Positions 17,613 to 26,905 of a DNA stretch of 64,000 bases are shown piece after piece. The DNA comes from Corallincola platygyrae. GTDB taxonomy: Bacteria > Pseudomonadota > Gammaproteobacteria > Enterobacterales > Neiellaceae. The translations under genes were made by a program, and so were the position numbers. Position 1 is the stretch's first letter; every line of letters starts with the position of its first letter. Under the pieces are notes generated by a model. It was not told the DNA's origin, searched no databases, and saw only the letters and a list, made by a program, of their open reading frames with translations. The stretch spans positions 31,837 to 95,836 of the forward strand of contig NZ_BAABLI010000032.1 of assembly GCF_039544265.1 (NCBI RefSeq). The letters run 5' to 3'.

Positions 17613-18308
17613 TTACAGCTTTTTCCCTGACCAAGGACAATAGTTCCAGGACACATGGGCCAATTCGCCGTTCGGACACACACGCGGAACAAACAACGAA
17701 TTCAACGGCGTATCAAAGCTAGCGTTCAAGGGGATGCCTTCTCTGGTTTTAACTGTCACTTCAAGATTCCCGGTGGCATAAGGATCTAGCAGGCGTTTAC
17801 CTTTGCCGTCAACGTCTCGATAAATATAGAAGTGAAAGTTCGCTCCCATTTGGCCCATTGCCGCTTTAAGAATAGGGCCAAATTGTGCCATCAGAAGCTG
17901 CATCTCTTGATCGACATTTAGATCAGGCTTGAGAATGACTTCTTCTGCACCGGCAGCGGTATATGTCACACGCATACTCTTGGTCATCTCCTCTCTCGAG
18001 TAGAAGTTAAACGCACCGAGAGGGGAAATATCAGCCTGAACAACTGCAATGACAGAGTAATCTATCAATACTGACAGCATCTGTTTCTTCATCGCCTGAG
18101 TAATATTCGGGTCACGAGTAAGCACCGATTTCCAATACTCGTAAGGGACCCACCAGCTGAATGCAACATGGCTATCACCTGCACCTTCAAACTGCGCCTG
18201 CGTATCTGCCGTTATCTCATTAATTGACACCGCAGACAGTTCCTTGCGTTCCAGTGCTACCCCTTGCAAAGAGAAACACGCCAGAACAACCATCAATACT
18301 TTTCTCAC
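17613..18308 (-). CDS. Secreted hypothetical protein
   Basis: The 231-aa product has a cleavable signal peptide (MRKVLMVVLACFSLQGVALE, cut near residue 20). The GTG at 18308 is preferred to a TTG five codons earlier because GGGAG lies 8 nt upstream. The mature part has a charged N-terminal half and a Cys pair near the C-terminus (RVCPNG, NYCPWSG) that may form a disulfide in the periplasm. I do not recognise the family. It begins 34 bp after the end of the membrane-anchored protein at 18343 and shares its terminator, so the two are likely an operon. Confidence 0.6.
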   Translation of the reverse strand: MRKVLMVVLACFSLQGVALERKELSAVSINEITADTQAQFEGAGDSHVAFSWWVPYEYWKSVLTRDPNITQAMKKQMLSVLIDYSVIAVVQADISPLGAFNFYSREEMTKSMRVTYTAAGAEEVILKPDLNVDQEMQLLMAQFGPILKAAMGQMGANFHFYIYRDVDGKGKRLLDPYATGNLEVTVKTREGIPLNASFDTPLNSLFVPRVCPNGELAHVSWNYCPWSGKKL

Positions 18309-18342
18309 GCTACTAACTCCCAAAATCTACCGTTGCCATCTG

Positions 18343-19338
18343 TTATTGAGCAAACTCACTCTCTTGAATATGAAAAGCTACACTCCCCTCTCCCAATGAG
18401 GGGGAAGGCACGGGCATAGCCAGAACGAACTCGCCTTGCATCTCTGTTCGCCCTGTCCCGTGTTCATCTTCGAAATAGACAAAGTCACCATTAAATAGCG
18501 TCAATGAGATCACTTTTTCAAACTTGCCGTTTTCACCATATTGGACTTTGATGCTGGCCAGGTATTTATCTACTTTCTCCGGCGTGTGCACAGTCAGGTC
18601 TAACGCCTCTTCCAGCTGTTGTTCGAATTCTCCAGGCAGTGGCAAGCAGTTGTCGTAGTGCAATCGACAAATGCCATAAGGCTTTGTCCGAATATCCAGA
18701 CGCTCCCACATCACTGAAGCAATGCGCCCGGGAAATCGGTTGAAGTAATCGCTGCGCCGAAACACTTCTTCTCCAATAAACCCCAAGGCTTCTGGGTAGT
18801 AGTCATCGTCAGGGTAGGTCTCATCCCAAGGTAAGTTGCTAACGGGCCAGTTTTTCTCGTCAGTGAAGTAGGTGGCAATAATAAGGTCATCGAGCGATGT
18901 ATCACCGGTATTGAGCGCCATGACACGGGTAAATCCATTGTCGCCCAAGAACTGATAGAACAGGTAGACAGGTTTGCCCTTATGCAGCCAGTAGAACACA
19001 AAACCTATATCCTGTTTAATTCGGTAACTGCGTTTGTATTTCACCTGGCTGGCAATGGGATCGGGCTTGAAAAGTGACTCATCTGCGGTTTTCTGAGCCA
19101 AAGACTGTAAGTCCGGTAACAACCATTGCCACTTGGGGTCAGCTTCACTGACCTCTAACCCTTGGCCAATAAAGGCTAGGTCGGAAGAGACGGCTTTGAC
19201 CAGTTTATAGTCGTGAGGAGCAAGTGTTTTAGATTGGTAATAATCCAAATAGAAACGTACAGCCAGTAGCGCCAACGCCAGCATAACGAAGTAGGCTAAT
19301 CCCCAGCCAATCAGTTTCTTTATCATGTACATAGGCAT
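18343..19338 (-). CDS. Membrane-anchored hypothetical protein
   Basis: The 331-aa product has one N-terminal membrane span (about residues 10-28, IGWGLAYFVMLALALLAVRF) and a large hydrophilic periplasmic domain. Three in-frame ATG codons within the first five make the exact start uncertain. No family motif is recognised; the domain is rich in aromatic and acidic residues. It is the first gene of a likely two-gene operon with the secreted protein downstream. Confidence 0.6.
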   Translation of the reverse strand: MPMYMIKKLIGWGLAYFVMLALALLAVRFYLDYYQSKTLAPHDYKLVKAVSSDLAFIGQGLEVSEADPKWQWLLPDLQSLAQKTADESLFKPDPIASQVKYKRSYRIKQDIGFVFYWLHKGKPVYLFYQFLGDNGFTRVMALNTGDTSLDDLIIATYFTDEKNWPVSNLPWDETYPDDDYYPEALGFIGEEVFRRSDYFNRFPGRIASVMWERLDIRTKPYGICRLHYDNCLPLPGEFEQQLEEALDLTVHTPEKVDKYLASIKVQYGENGKFEKVISLTLFNGDFVYFEDEHGTGRTEMQGEFVLAMPVPSPSLGEGSVAFHIQESEFAQ

Positions 19339-19442
19339 CGAGTTCCATTCTTGCCATTCACCCTACCGAAAGCCCTGCGTTTCGGGAAGGTGACATATCA
19401 CGTTTTGCTTTATTTAGCGGATGTTACTCAGACTGTGAGACA

Positions 19443-20012
19443 TCAGTCGATGAGTGCCGTGCGATAAATAGTGATGAGTTGTTCAAGGGTCTCGCAGCTT
19501 TCCTCTTGAGTCGCAGAGGTAAACAGGCCTTTGATACTCAAAATCAAACTGCTGGCGATCGCTTCAGCAGTGAGACCTACTCGACTAAAAGAGATTTCAC
19601 CTTTTTCAGCGCTCTGTTTCAGGCACTCAGCAACAAACTCTGCCATCACCTGACGGTGAGCTTCCATCTCTTTCGCACAATAACGCTGAGCAGCCTGCAC
19701 CAAGTCATGCAATACCAGTGAATCACTAATCTCTTCGAAGATAGGCAGACCCCAGTCGTTCAATAACGCCTTGATTGCATCCCAAACAGAAGCATATTTA
19801 GCGGGATACTCAGGCAAGCGATCCTGTAGGCGTTTCTGGTGTTGCAATACCACGGTTTGAAACAGTTCCTCCTTACTGGAGAACTGTTTGTGGATGGTGA
19901 CACGGGAGATCTCAGAGTAACGGCTGATCATGGCGATGCTCGCCGCACTGTAACCATGGCGGAAGAAACAACGCTCTGCAGCATTAAGAATGATTTCGCG
20001 GGACTGAGACAT
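19443..20012 (-). CDS. TetR/AcrR-family repressor of the adjacent RND efflux genes
   Basis: The 189-aa product starts MSQSREIILNAAERCFF. An N-terminal TetR helix-turn-helix spans about residues 8-52 (GYSAASIAMISRYSEISRVTIHKQFSSKEELF). The variable helical ligand-binding domain follows. The ATG at 20012 fits the usual TetR N-terminus better than the TTG at 20078. It is divergent from a lipoprotein MFP and an RND pump, the standard layout of a local efflux repressor, and an inverted repeat at 20083-20107 in the shared promoter region is the likely operator. Inducers cannot be predicted. Confidence 0.88.
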   Translation of the reverse strand: MSQSREIILNAAERCFFRHGYSAASIAMISRYSEISRVTIHKQFSSKEELFQTVVLQHQKRLQDRLPEYPAKYASVWDAIKALLNDWGLPIFEEISDSLVLHDLVQAAQRYCAKEMEAHRQVMAEFVAECLKQSAEKGEISFSRVGLTAEAIASSLILSIKGLFTSATQEESCETLEQLITIYRTALID

Positions 20013-20082
20013 AACCTGCCGTACTACTTGAATCAAACAATCGGCGCGTAGGTTAACGACTTCGTTCTCAAGGTGCAATTTT

Positions 20083-20107
20083 CATGTTTACACTTTTTGT
20101 AAATATG
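20083..20107. promoter_or_regulatory. Operator-like inverted repeat in tetR / RND promoter region
   Basis: CATGTTTACA at 20083-20092 and TGTAAATATG at 20098-20107 match as inverted repeats at 9 of 10 positions around a 5-bp spacer (CTTTT). The position between the divergent TetR and MFP genes is where a TetR dimer would repress both. Confidence 0.6.
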
Positions 20108-20142
20108 TTAACTTTATTTCAATTTTGTATAGTAACCATGCA

Positions 20143-21273
20143 GTGAGTGTTACATTGATTATCCAGCGACCGCCCCTTATATCGAAATCGGCCGCCTTGG
20201 CTTTAGCCTTTATCCTGGCTGGAACAGTTACTTTAACTGGCTGTAATAACAGCGGTTCCGACGCAGAGCAAAATAAGCAGTCACAACTAAAACCACGCGT
20301 GGTACAACTATCAAAAGTGATCTCCGCAACCGCTGAGCGTCACTACCAGTTTCCTGCTACGGTTCAACCGGTAAAAACCGTAGAGCTGAATTTTGAAGTC
20401 TCTGGTCGCTTAAATTTCACTGATATGCCCCAAGGCACAGCAGTAAAGAAAGGTCATCTGTTGGCCACCATGGACAGTGCACCATTTGAGCGCCGCGTTC
20501 GTGAAAACGTCGCTCGTCATAAACAGGCGCGACTGGAGCTGGAGCGCATCCGCTCCCTGTATGAAAAGAACCTGGCTGCCAAACGCGATCTGGACAATGC
20601 TGAAACCCAGTTTGAGATCACCCTGGTCGATCTGGAAAACAGCCGTCAGGATCTCAGCTACTCCAGTTTGGAAGCACCTTTCGATGCCCTGGTCAGCGAG
20701 CGCCTACTGGAGAATGACAGCTACATCAGTGCTGGTACGGCTGTGGTGCGCCTTCAGGATATCTCCAAAGTACGCTTCGAATTGAACGTTTCTGAACGCA
20801 TTCTGACCGCCAATATCGACAACAAGATCGTCAGTGCCAAAGCCTTTCTTAATGGCGCCGTAAACCAAACCTTTGATATCCACTACGTCGAACACACCAC
20901 TGAACCCGATCCTGTAACCCAAACATACAAAGTGCTGTTTGAGATGGAGCCCCCCGAAGGTGTTCGCCTGACACCAGGACTGCGCGCCTACGTCGAAGTG
21001 AGCGTCGCCAACATTCATCATCAGGGCGGTATTGTCGTGCCTCTGACCGCCATGGTGGCGGAAGCCGACGACAGCTTCAGTGTGTGGCGCTTTAATCCAG
21101 GCGCCAAAACGGTACACAAACAGAAAGTGCGTGTTGCCAGCGTTACCGGCGAACACGCAATCATTGTCGAAGAAGATACTGCCAATGGTCTGCGTGCCGG
21201 CGATGAAATTGTATCCGCAGGCGCATCGCAGATGAGCGAAGGCTTGTTGGTTCAACGCTACGTTGCGGAGTAA
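20143..21273 (+). CDS. RND efflux periplasmic adaptor (MFP), lipoprotein
   Basis: About 376 aa. A hydrophobic signal ends in LTGC, so the mature protein is lipid-anchored at Cys. A membrane-fusion-protein core follows: barrel-sandwich/lipoyl strands (TVELNFEVSGRLNF and LEAPFDALVSERLLENDSYI) flanking an alpha-helical hairpin with AAKRDLDNAETQ, then a beta-barrel and C-terminal domain (TPGLRAYVEVSV, GIVVPLTAM). It links the RND pump to an outer membrane channel. There is no ATG near the start; GTG at 20143, TTG at 20125 or TTG at 20155 are all possible, and 20143 is a choice without a strong ribosome site. The stop is 5 bp before the pump gene. Confidence 0.88.
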   Translation: MSVTLIIQRPPLISKSAALALAFILAGTVTLTGCNNSGSDAEQNKQSQLKPRVVQLSKVISATAERHYQFPATVQPVKTVELNFEVSGRLNFTDMPQGTAVKKGHLLATMDSAPFERRVRENVARHKQARLELERIRSLYEKNLAAKRDLDNAETQFEITLVDLENSRQDLSYSSLEAPFDALVSERLLENDSYISAGTAVVRLQDISKVRFELNVSERILTANIDNKIVSAKAFLNGAVNQTFDIHYVEHTTEPDPVTQTYKVLFEMEPPEGVRLTPGLRAYVEVSVANIHHQGGIVVPLTAMVAEADDSFSVWRFNPGAKTVHKQKVRVASVTGEHAIIVEEDTANGLRAGDEIVSAGASQMSEGLLVQRYVAE

Positions 21274-21278
21274 CCGAC

Positions 21279-24200
21279 ATGGATATCGCTCGTTACTCAA
21301 TTGACACCCCGGTCAATACCTGGCTGCTGATCCTTATTTGTCTGATCGGTGGTTTGGTGGGCCTGAATAATATCGGCCGGCTGGAAGATCCCGCATTTAC
21401 CATCAAGCAGGCCAAAGTGCTGACGGCCTATCCTGGCGCCAGCGCCGAACAGGTAGAACAGGAGATCACCGAAACGCTGGAGATCGCTATCCAGCAGATG
21501 CCACAACTTCGCCGAGTAACTTCAGTGTCAAAACCTGGCAATTCGGAGATCACAGTAGAGATAAAAACTCGCTTTGATGCCGACCAGCTGCCACAGATCT
21601 GGGATGAACTGCGCAAGCGACTGAGAGACGCTCAGGGCACACTACCCAATGGTGCAGGCAAACCCAGAGTCGTTGATGACTTTGGTGAGGTATTCGGCCT
21701 CTACTATGCGCTATCTGCGCCAGACTTTTCACCGTATCAACTGCGCGAGTTTTCTCGCATCATTCGCCGCGATCTGTTGATGGTGTCAGGTGTCGCCAAG
21801 GTGGAAGTCAACGGCGTGATGCAGGAACAGATCGTCGCAGAAATGGACCCCAATCATATTGCTGGGTTAGGTCTCTCTTTTCCCGATGTCGCCGCCCTAT
21901 TGCAATACAACCTGCGTCCCTTTAACAGTGGTCGCATGTTAATTGAAGGCAACCAGATCCGCGTGCCAGTGGAGTCAGCCACCAACCACCTGCAGGAAAT
22001 AGGCAACCTGATGCTGGCAGTGCCCGGTAGCAACGCCACCATTCGCATCAGTGACTTTGCCGACCTGCGCTTAGAAACCAAAGATGTACAGCCTAACTTG
22101 GTGCGCTACCAGGGTAATCCGGCAATAACGCTCGCTGTTGCAGCCCAGAGCGACGTCAACATTGTCGAGGTCGGCAAAGCGGTTCATCACCAGGTGAAGT
22201 TACTGCTTGAACGCTTACCTGCCGGTATCACGCTGGATGCCATTTATGACCAGGGCAAGGTGGTCGATGAATCCGTAGATGGCTTTATTCTGAACCTGGA
22301 ACTGTCGGTGATGGTGGTTACCCTCACCCTCTGCCTGTTTATGGGATGGCGCTCTGGCGTGGTTGTCGGCTCAGTGTTATTGCTGACGGTCATGGGCACC
22401 ATCCTCACCATGTGGCTGTTTAAGTTGCAGCTTCAACGCATCTCGCTGGGTGCCATGGTGATCGCAATGGGCATGCTGGTTGATAACGCCATCGTGGTGG
22501 CTGAAGGCATGATGCTGAGGATACAGCAGGGTAAGTCCGCCAAAGACGCGGCCAGCTTTATCGTTAAACGCACCCAATGGCCCCTACTCGGCGCGACAGT
22601 GATTGGTATTGCAGCGTTTTCCGGTATCGGCCTGTCCGATGACCAAACTGGTGAATTCCTGTTCTCGCTGTTTGCAGTGATCCTGATCTCTCTGATGCTG
22701 AGCTGGATCCTGGCCGTAACCGCCACACCTTTGTTTGGAAAATACTTCTATAAAGTGGGTAACAGTGGCGCCAACGAAAGTTTTAATTCAGTGTTCCACC
22801 GCATCTACCTTGCAGGACTTAACGGTGCCCTTCGTTTTCGCTGGATCACCGTACTGCTGCTGGTTGTTATCACCGTGGTCGCTTACGCCAGCTTTGGTAA
22901 AGTAAAACAGGGCTTCTTCCCACCCTCTAATACCCCCATCTTCTATATCCACTATTGGGGGCCGCAGCACCGCGATATCCGCACCACAGAGCAGTTCATG
23001 GTGGAAGCGGAAAAGCTGGTACGTGACAACGAGAATGTGGAAGCAGTAAGCACGTTTATTGGCCGCGGCGCTGATAGATTCACCCTCACCTACGCACCGG
23101 AATCCAGTAACGAAAGCTACGGCTTGTTTATGGTGCGGATGAAAGATCCTGCCGATATCGACGCATATGCATCTGAAATCGGGCCTAAATTGCGTTTGGT
23201 TGATCCGGAAGCCGATATCTTTGTGAAACGCATTATCTTTGGCCCTGGCACAGCGGCGAAACTGGAAGCCCGTATTTCTGGCCCGGATGCCACGGTACTC
23301 AGACAGTTGGGTGAACAGGCTCTGCAGCTATTTGAACAAGACCCGTATCTCAAGGACCAGCGCCACAACTGGCGCGAAAAAGCGATCACGCTGGCACCGC
23401 AATATGAAGAATACAACGCCAGTGTCGCCGGGGTGACGCGTGCCGATTTTGCCGATGCGATCCAGTACAACACCCATGGTCTGGAGTTGGGCAAGCTACG
23501 TGATGGTGACTATGACTACCCCATCGTTGCAAAAGTGCCGAACTCTGAAAACGCTACCGTCGATAGCCTGCGTGATGCTCAGGTGTGGAGCGCGCAGCAA
23601 AGACGTTACATCCCGTTAAGTCAGGTAATGGAAAAGGTAGAACTGCAAAGCGAAGAGGTACTGCTGCAGCGCCGCAATCGAATTCGGACCATTAGTGTGC
23701 TGGCTGAGCCCGGCGATCATGAAACCGCCGCCAAAGCGCTGGCCCGGATTCGCCCCGCTATTGAAGCGATGGATCTTCCCGACGGCTACTCGCTGGAATG
23801 GGGTGGCGAATACGAATCCAGTCGCGATGCGCAAAAAGCTTTAGGAGGCGGATTACCCGTCAGCTTCCTGGTGATGCTATTGGTGACCATTCTGCTGTTT
23901 GGCAAAGTACGTCAACCGCTGATTATCTGGCTGATTGTGCCAATGGCCGTGGTAGGTGTTGTCACTGGCTTGATCAGTACTGGAATGCCATTTGGCTTTA
24001 TGTCACTGCTCGGCTTCCTTAGCCTGTTTGGCATGATGATTAAAAACGGTATTGTTCTGATTGAAGAGATCGATCTTCAGATTGAGGAAGGCAAACCTGT
24101 TCGGCAGGCGATTGTAGACGCCAGCCTCAGTCGTTTACGTCCAGTATCTCTGGCGGCAATCACCACCATTCTGGGTATGGCGCCGCTGCTGTTTGACGCG

Positions 24201-24350
24201 TTCTTTGCCGATATGTCAGTCACCATTATGGGCGGCCTGGCCTTTGCCACCGTGCTTACCCTTATCGCCGTACCCGTGTTGTACGCGATAATGTTTAGGG
24301 TGAGCTTTAGGAAGCAGCCCGCTCCGAGCGCACAGGCGGTTAAGAGTTAA
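21279..24350 (+). CDS. RND-family efflux pump, inner membrane permease
   Basis: The 1023-aa product has the 12-span AcrB-type layout. The first span is near residue 15, then a large periplasmic loop, TM2-TM6 from about 335 to 500, a second loop, and TM8-TM12 from about 855 to 1010. Proton-relay region in TM4: GMLVDNAIVVAEG, with one Asp where AcrB has two. Resistance-nodulation motifs include VEVNGVMQEQI, GFFPPSNTP and MIKNGIVLIEEID. It exports drugs or metabolites with the preceding MFP; no outer membrane channel gene is nearby, so a TolC homologue elsewhere is assumed. A terminator follows. It resembles the VexF/AcrB group; the substrate is unknown. Confidence 0.92.
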   Translation: MDIARYSIDTPVNTWLLILICLIGGLVGLNNIGRLEDPAFTIKQAKVLTAYPGASAEQVEQEITETLEIAIQQMPQLRRVTSVSKPGNSEITVEIKTRFDADQLPQIWDELRKRLRDAQGTLPNGAGKPRVVDDFGEVFGLYYALSAPDFSPYQLREFSRIIRRDLLMVSGVAKVEVNGVMQEQIVAEMDPNHIAGLGLSFPDVAALLQYNLRPFNSGRMLIEGNQIRVPVESATNHLQEIGNLMLAVPGSNATIRISDFADLRLETKDVQPNLVRYQGNPAITLAVAAQSDVNIVEVGKAVHHQVKLLLERLPAGITLDAIYDQGKVVDESVDGFILNLELSVMVVTLTLCLFMGWRSGVVVGSVLLLTVMGTILTMWLFKLQLQRISLGAMVIAMGMLVDNAIVVAEGMMLRIQQGKSAKDAASFIVKRTQWPLLGATVIGIAAFSGIGLSDDQTGEFLFSLFAVILISLMLSWILAVTATPLFGKYFYKVGNSGANESFNSVFHRIYLAGLNGALRFRWITVLLLVVITVVAYASFGKVKQGFFPPSNTPIFYIHYWGPQHRDIRTTEQFMVEAEKLVRDNENVEAVSTFIGRGADRFTLTYAPESSNESYGLFMVRMKDPADIDAYASEIGPKLRLVDPEADIFVKRIIFGPGTAAKLEARISGPDATVLRQLGEQALQLFEQDPYLKDQRHNWREKAITLAPQYEEYNASVAGVTRADFADAIQYNTHGLELGKLRDGDYDYPIVAKVPNSENATVDSLRDAQVWSAQQRRYIPLSQVMEKVELQSEEVLLQRRNRIRTISVLAEPGDHETAAKALARIRPAIEAMDLPDGYSLEWGGEYESSRDAQKALGGGLPVSFLVMLLVTILLFGKVRQPLIIWLIVPMAVVGVVTGLISTGMPFGFMSLLGFLSLFGMMIKNGIVLIEEIDLQIEEGKPVRQAIVDASLSRLRPVSLAAITTILGMAPLLFDAFFADMSVTIMGGLAFATVLTLIAVPVLYAIMFRVSFRKQPAPSAQAVKS

Positions 24351-24366
24351 GATCTATTCGAAAAGG

Positions 24367-24412
24367 AAAAGCCTTCTCTGCTAAAAACACAAGGTTAAGA
24401 GAAGGCTTTTTT
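24367..24412. terminator. Terminator between RND pump and PEP-CTERM gene
   Basis: A 13-bp perfect stem AAAAGCCTTCTCT/AGAGAAGGCTTTT (24367-24379 and 24398-24410), flanked by A-rich and T-rich sequence. It can serve the pump gene ending at 24350 and the convergent gene ending at 24427. Confidence 0.85.
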
Positions 24413-24426
24413 ATATTAGTTATCTT

Positions 24427-25284
24427 TTACGAAAGGCTCTTGCTACTGCCATCTCTTCTGCGACCGTTTTTTCTGGTACGTAGCGCGATCAAACCTAAAC
24501 CGCTCAGCGCCAGCACCCCAAACGCCGCAGGCTCTGGCACATCACGGATCTGAATTCGCGCCACTTCAAAACCCTGTTGGGTAAAGTCAGCCGCCATCTC
24601 ATCAATGGTGTAACCCGTCGCGGTAGTACCGCCGATAATCGCCAGGCCACCGGGCAGTACATCTAGCCCTTGGTGAAAGCCTATCAGGCCATTTTCATCT
24701 TCTCTGGGCAGTGCATCAGCACCCATCAAAAATGGGGCACCATAGCCAGTATTCTTCTCAGTACCTGAATCCCAAACTTGAGAGCCCAGTACCAGAATGT
24801 CCAGTTCCTGGAAATTGCCCATGCCATCAAACAGGCTGTATGCCATAGCGTTGTCGTTACCAATAAAGGCATCATTGGTTGGGATCAGCATGGAAAGGAA
24901 GCTGAAATAGGCATTGTCGACCGCATCCAATTTAAACACACCCGACTCGGCGCTCTCACCTGGTTCAAATACCGGCGCCATACCACCGGTTGCCAGCAAA
25001 GTGCCCTGCACACCATTCGCCTGAGCGGCCGCAAAGTCGCCAGACACGCCCGAGGTATCGCCATTTTCCGCTAACGCCTGCACTGATGCTGATGCCGCTG
25101 CGCCGGCATTAAAGCTATCAAACGAGCCGTCATGAAAACCCATCCACACCGGGGTGATCGCCAGCCCTCCCTGATCAAACAAACTGGTCACTTCCACTCT
25201 TACATATGCTGCATTGGCTACCGATGACAGACAGACACTCCCGGCAACCGCCGTCATCGCAATTGTTTTGCTTATCCTGTTCAT
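24427..25284 (-). CDS. Spondin-domain PEP-CTERM surface protein
   Basis: The 285-aa product has a signal peptide (MNRISKTIAMTAVAGSVCLSSVANA). The body resembles the Spondin_N domain (VRVEVTSLFDQGGLAITPVWMGFHDGSFD, residues about 27-55; SMLIPTNDAFIGNDN; PGGLAIIGGTTATGYTIDEMAADFTQQGFEVARIQI). The C-terminus is a PEP-CTERM signal, VPEP at about residue 249, a hydrophobic stretch and RTRKNGRRR, processed by an exosortase and associated with exopolysaccharide-producing cells. An extra SSKSLS tail follows the basic cluster. The ATG at 25284 starts the signal peptide; the longer frame at 25323 does not. No exosortase gene is in the window. Single-gene unit. Confidence 0.85.
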   Translation of the reverse strand: MNRISKTIAMTAVAGSVCLSSVANAAYVRVEVTSLFDQGGLAITPVWMGFHDGSFDSFNAGAAASASVQALAENGDTSGVSGDFAAAQANGVQGTLLATGGMAPVFEPGESAESGVFKLDAVDNAYFSFLSMLIPTNDAFIGNDNAMAYSLFDGMGNFQELDILVLGSQVWDSGTEKNTGYGAPFLMGADALPREDENGLIGFHQGLDVLPGGLAIIGGTTATGYTIDEMAADFTQQGFEVARIQIRDVPEPAAFGVLALSGLGLIALRTRKNGRRRDGSSKSLS

Positions 25285-25668
25285 AATTTTTGTCCCAAGT
25301 CTTAAACCTATGCGTCCATCCAAGGTGATAAAACGCGCATGAGGGGCTTAAAACCACCCGGCGGCTAATACGCTACCCAGACCATCGGAAGTACCCACAC
25401 CACAGACAATCTGGCAAACCACGCAACAACAGAACTGACGAGGGTTTACTGCAAAACCAAACTGAGATTAGGGAGCAAATATCGCAGAAGTATCACAAGG
25501 GGATAACGATATTGGATACAGCATCAATAGCGGACTGATGACTAGAACACAGCCAAAGCAATCGTGTAGTTTCCCGGTTGAGAGAGTCACTAATTTCAAT
25601 AGTAGTGACCTAACCACCTGTTTCGATAGCAAACTAGCTGATAAGGTCGGTCTAAAGGGGGACTCTGT
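25285..25668. other. Intergenic region without clear genes
   Basis: A 384-bp divergent gap between the PEP-CTERM gene and a small lipoprotein gene. It must hold promoters for both; I see no gene, repeat or clean promoter hexamers in it. Confidence 0.4.
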
Positions 25669-26079
25669 ATGAATAACGTAACCATCTTGTTAGTGACACT
25701 CTTGTGTGTGTCAGGTTGCAGCTCTATTAGTGACATTTCAACAGATCCGCGGTTTTCTGAGGTTTTGGGTCGGGATATCCCACTTAAAGAACAGGCAGTT
25801 GTTTGCAGCGGTAAGCCTTTAAAAACTGGCTTATGGTCATTCGTAGACTATGAATTGATTTATGACGAAGACCAAAAAGGGAGTTGTACCTTCGGCGAAA
25901 CCGTTGGCGTACTAAAGATCGGCAGTCCAATCGACATATATGAAGTAAAGGTACACAAAACATTTGGTGTAAAAACGGCTTCAGATCTCTATTTCATTGC
26001 TCGCTCTAGCTCTCTTGGTACTTCGAAACAAAGTTTCTATATTTCGATGGGCAGTTTAGCCAGCCTAATTCATCTGTGA
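25669..26079 (+). CDS. Small lipoprotein, hypothetical
   Basis: The 136-aa product has a lipoprotein signal: MNNVTILLVTLLCVSGC with lipobox VSGC, so Cys17 is the lipidated residue. A strong ribosome site (AAAGGGGGA) precedes the ATG. The mature part is mostly beta-like with two further Cys residues (VVCSG, GSCTFG) that could pair. Family not recognised. It is followed 28 bp later by another hypothetical gene. Confidence 0.65.
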   Translation: MNNVTILLVTLLCVSGCSSISDISTDPRFSEVLGRDIPLKEQAVVCSGKPLKTGLWSFVDYELIYDEDQKGSCTFGETVGVLKIGSPIDIYEVKVHKTFGVKTASDLYFIARSSSLGTSKQSFYISMGSLASLIHL

Positions 26080-26107
26080 TCCAGTTACTAACACGTAAGA
26101 CTTTCTG

Positions 26108-26506
26108 ATGCGCCCTTTAGACTCTAAACGCAACAAAACCGATGCCATCATTAGATCTTTCAATGTGGCTCTGATGAGTGATGCGAAGTGGGTAAAGTTA
26201 CTTTCGAACTTGTCCGAAATTGCGGAAGATAATTTGAAAACCACAGTAAAGCTTGTATGGGATAAAAGCCCTAGATCTATACGTATTGATAGCGACATTC
26301 AGTTTGGCTTCGACTATTACATATCATCAATGGAATCAATGATAAGTGGCTACCCTAAAGGTTTCTACGATTACCGCGAGCTGGAATGGATTGAAGTTTC
26401 CGCATCGTCAGCAGTCCTGGAGCACATTGAGGCTAAGCTTAAGAGTCTTGGACAATTTGAAACTGAATTTCGCGAAAAATCTATTCGCATCTATGGCTAC
26501 AAGTAG
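26108..26506 (+). CDS. DUF6678-like hypothetical protein
   Basis: The 132-aa soluble protein has the layout AKWVKLLSNLSEI, WDKSPRSIRIDSDIQFGFDYYI, YDYRELEWIEVSAS and a final IRIYGYK. This resembles the DUF6678 family from memory (Trp-containing first helix, IEWLEI-like strand, IYGY end). The function of that family is unknown to me. It lies in a run of small plus-strand genes that may be co-transcribed with the lipoprotein upstream. Confidence 0.5.
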   Translation: MRPLDSKRNKTDAIIRSFNVALMSDAKWVKLLSNLSEIAEDNLKTTVKLVWDKSPRSIRIDSDIQFGFDYYISSMESMISGYPKGFYDYRELEWIEVSASSAVLEHIEAKLKSLGQFETEFREKSIRIYGYK

Positions 26507-26611
26507 ACACCTGGCAAATCGAATATACTAAGGTCTTTGCCTCGTAGCTGCTGCGCCGCAAATTGAAGCTGCTCCCGTGAATTAGGGCACTCTAAAAGCT
26601 AAACAAAACCT

Positions 26612-26875
26612 ATGAAATGCTTCTGCTGCGATAAACGCGCGACTAATAAAGAATTGCTGGTGATCAAAACTCAGACATACTGCGCCGTATGCGCTGAGGG
26701 TTTGTTTGGCAGGGAGGCGCTGGAAAGCCCTGCTCCAGAAAAATCGACGCTGCCTTTGCAGCTTTTATCTCACTTAAAAGTGTTTCTGTTTTTGGTATCA
26801 GGGCTATGGGTACTGGTACTTTTGTATGAGCTGGGCGAAGCGCTGGTTAAATTTATCAAAAAGCGGTTCTTTTAA
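26612..26875 (+). CDS. Small zinc-ribbon membrane protein
   Basis: The 87-aa product has an N-terminal CxxC...CxxC pair (CFCCDK and CAVCAEG, residues 3-28), which should bind zinc or a metal. A single membrane span follows at about 54-74 (LKVFLFLVSGLWVLVLLYEL), then a basic tail KFIKKRFF. It is probably an inner-membrane protein with a cytoplasmic metal ribbon. Family not recognised. Confidence 0.55.
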   Translation: MKCFCCDKRATNKELLVIKTQTYCAVCAEGLFGREALESPAPEKSTLPLQLLSHLKVFLFLVSGLWVLVLLYELGEALVKFIKKRFF

Positions 26876-26905
26876 AGAGCTGCGTGCCCAAAAAAGGACC
26901 TTGAT

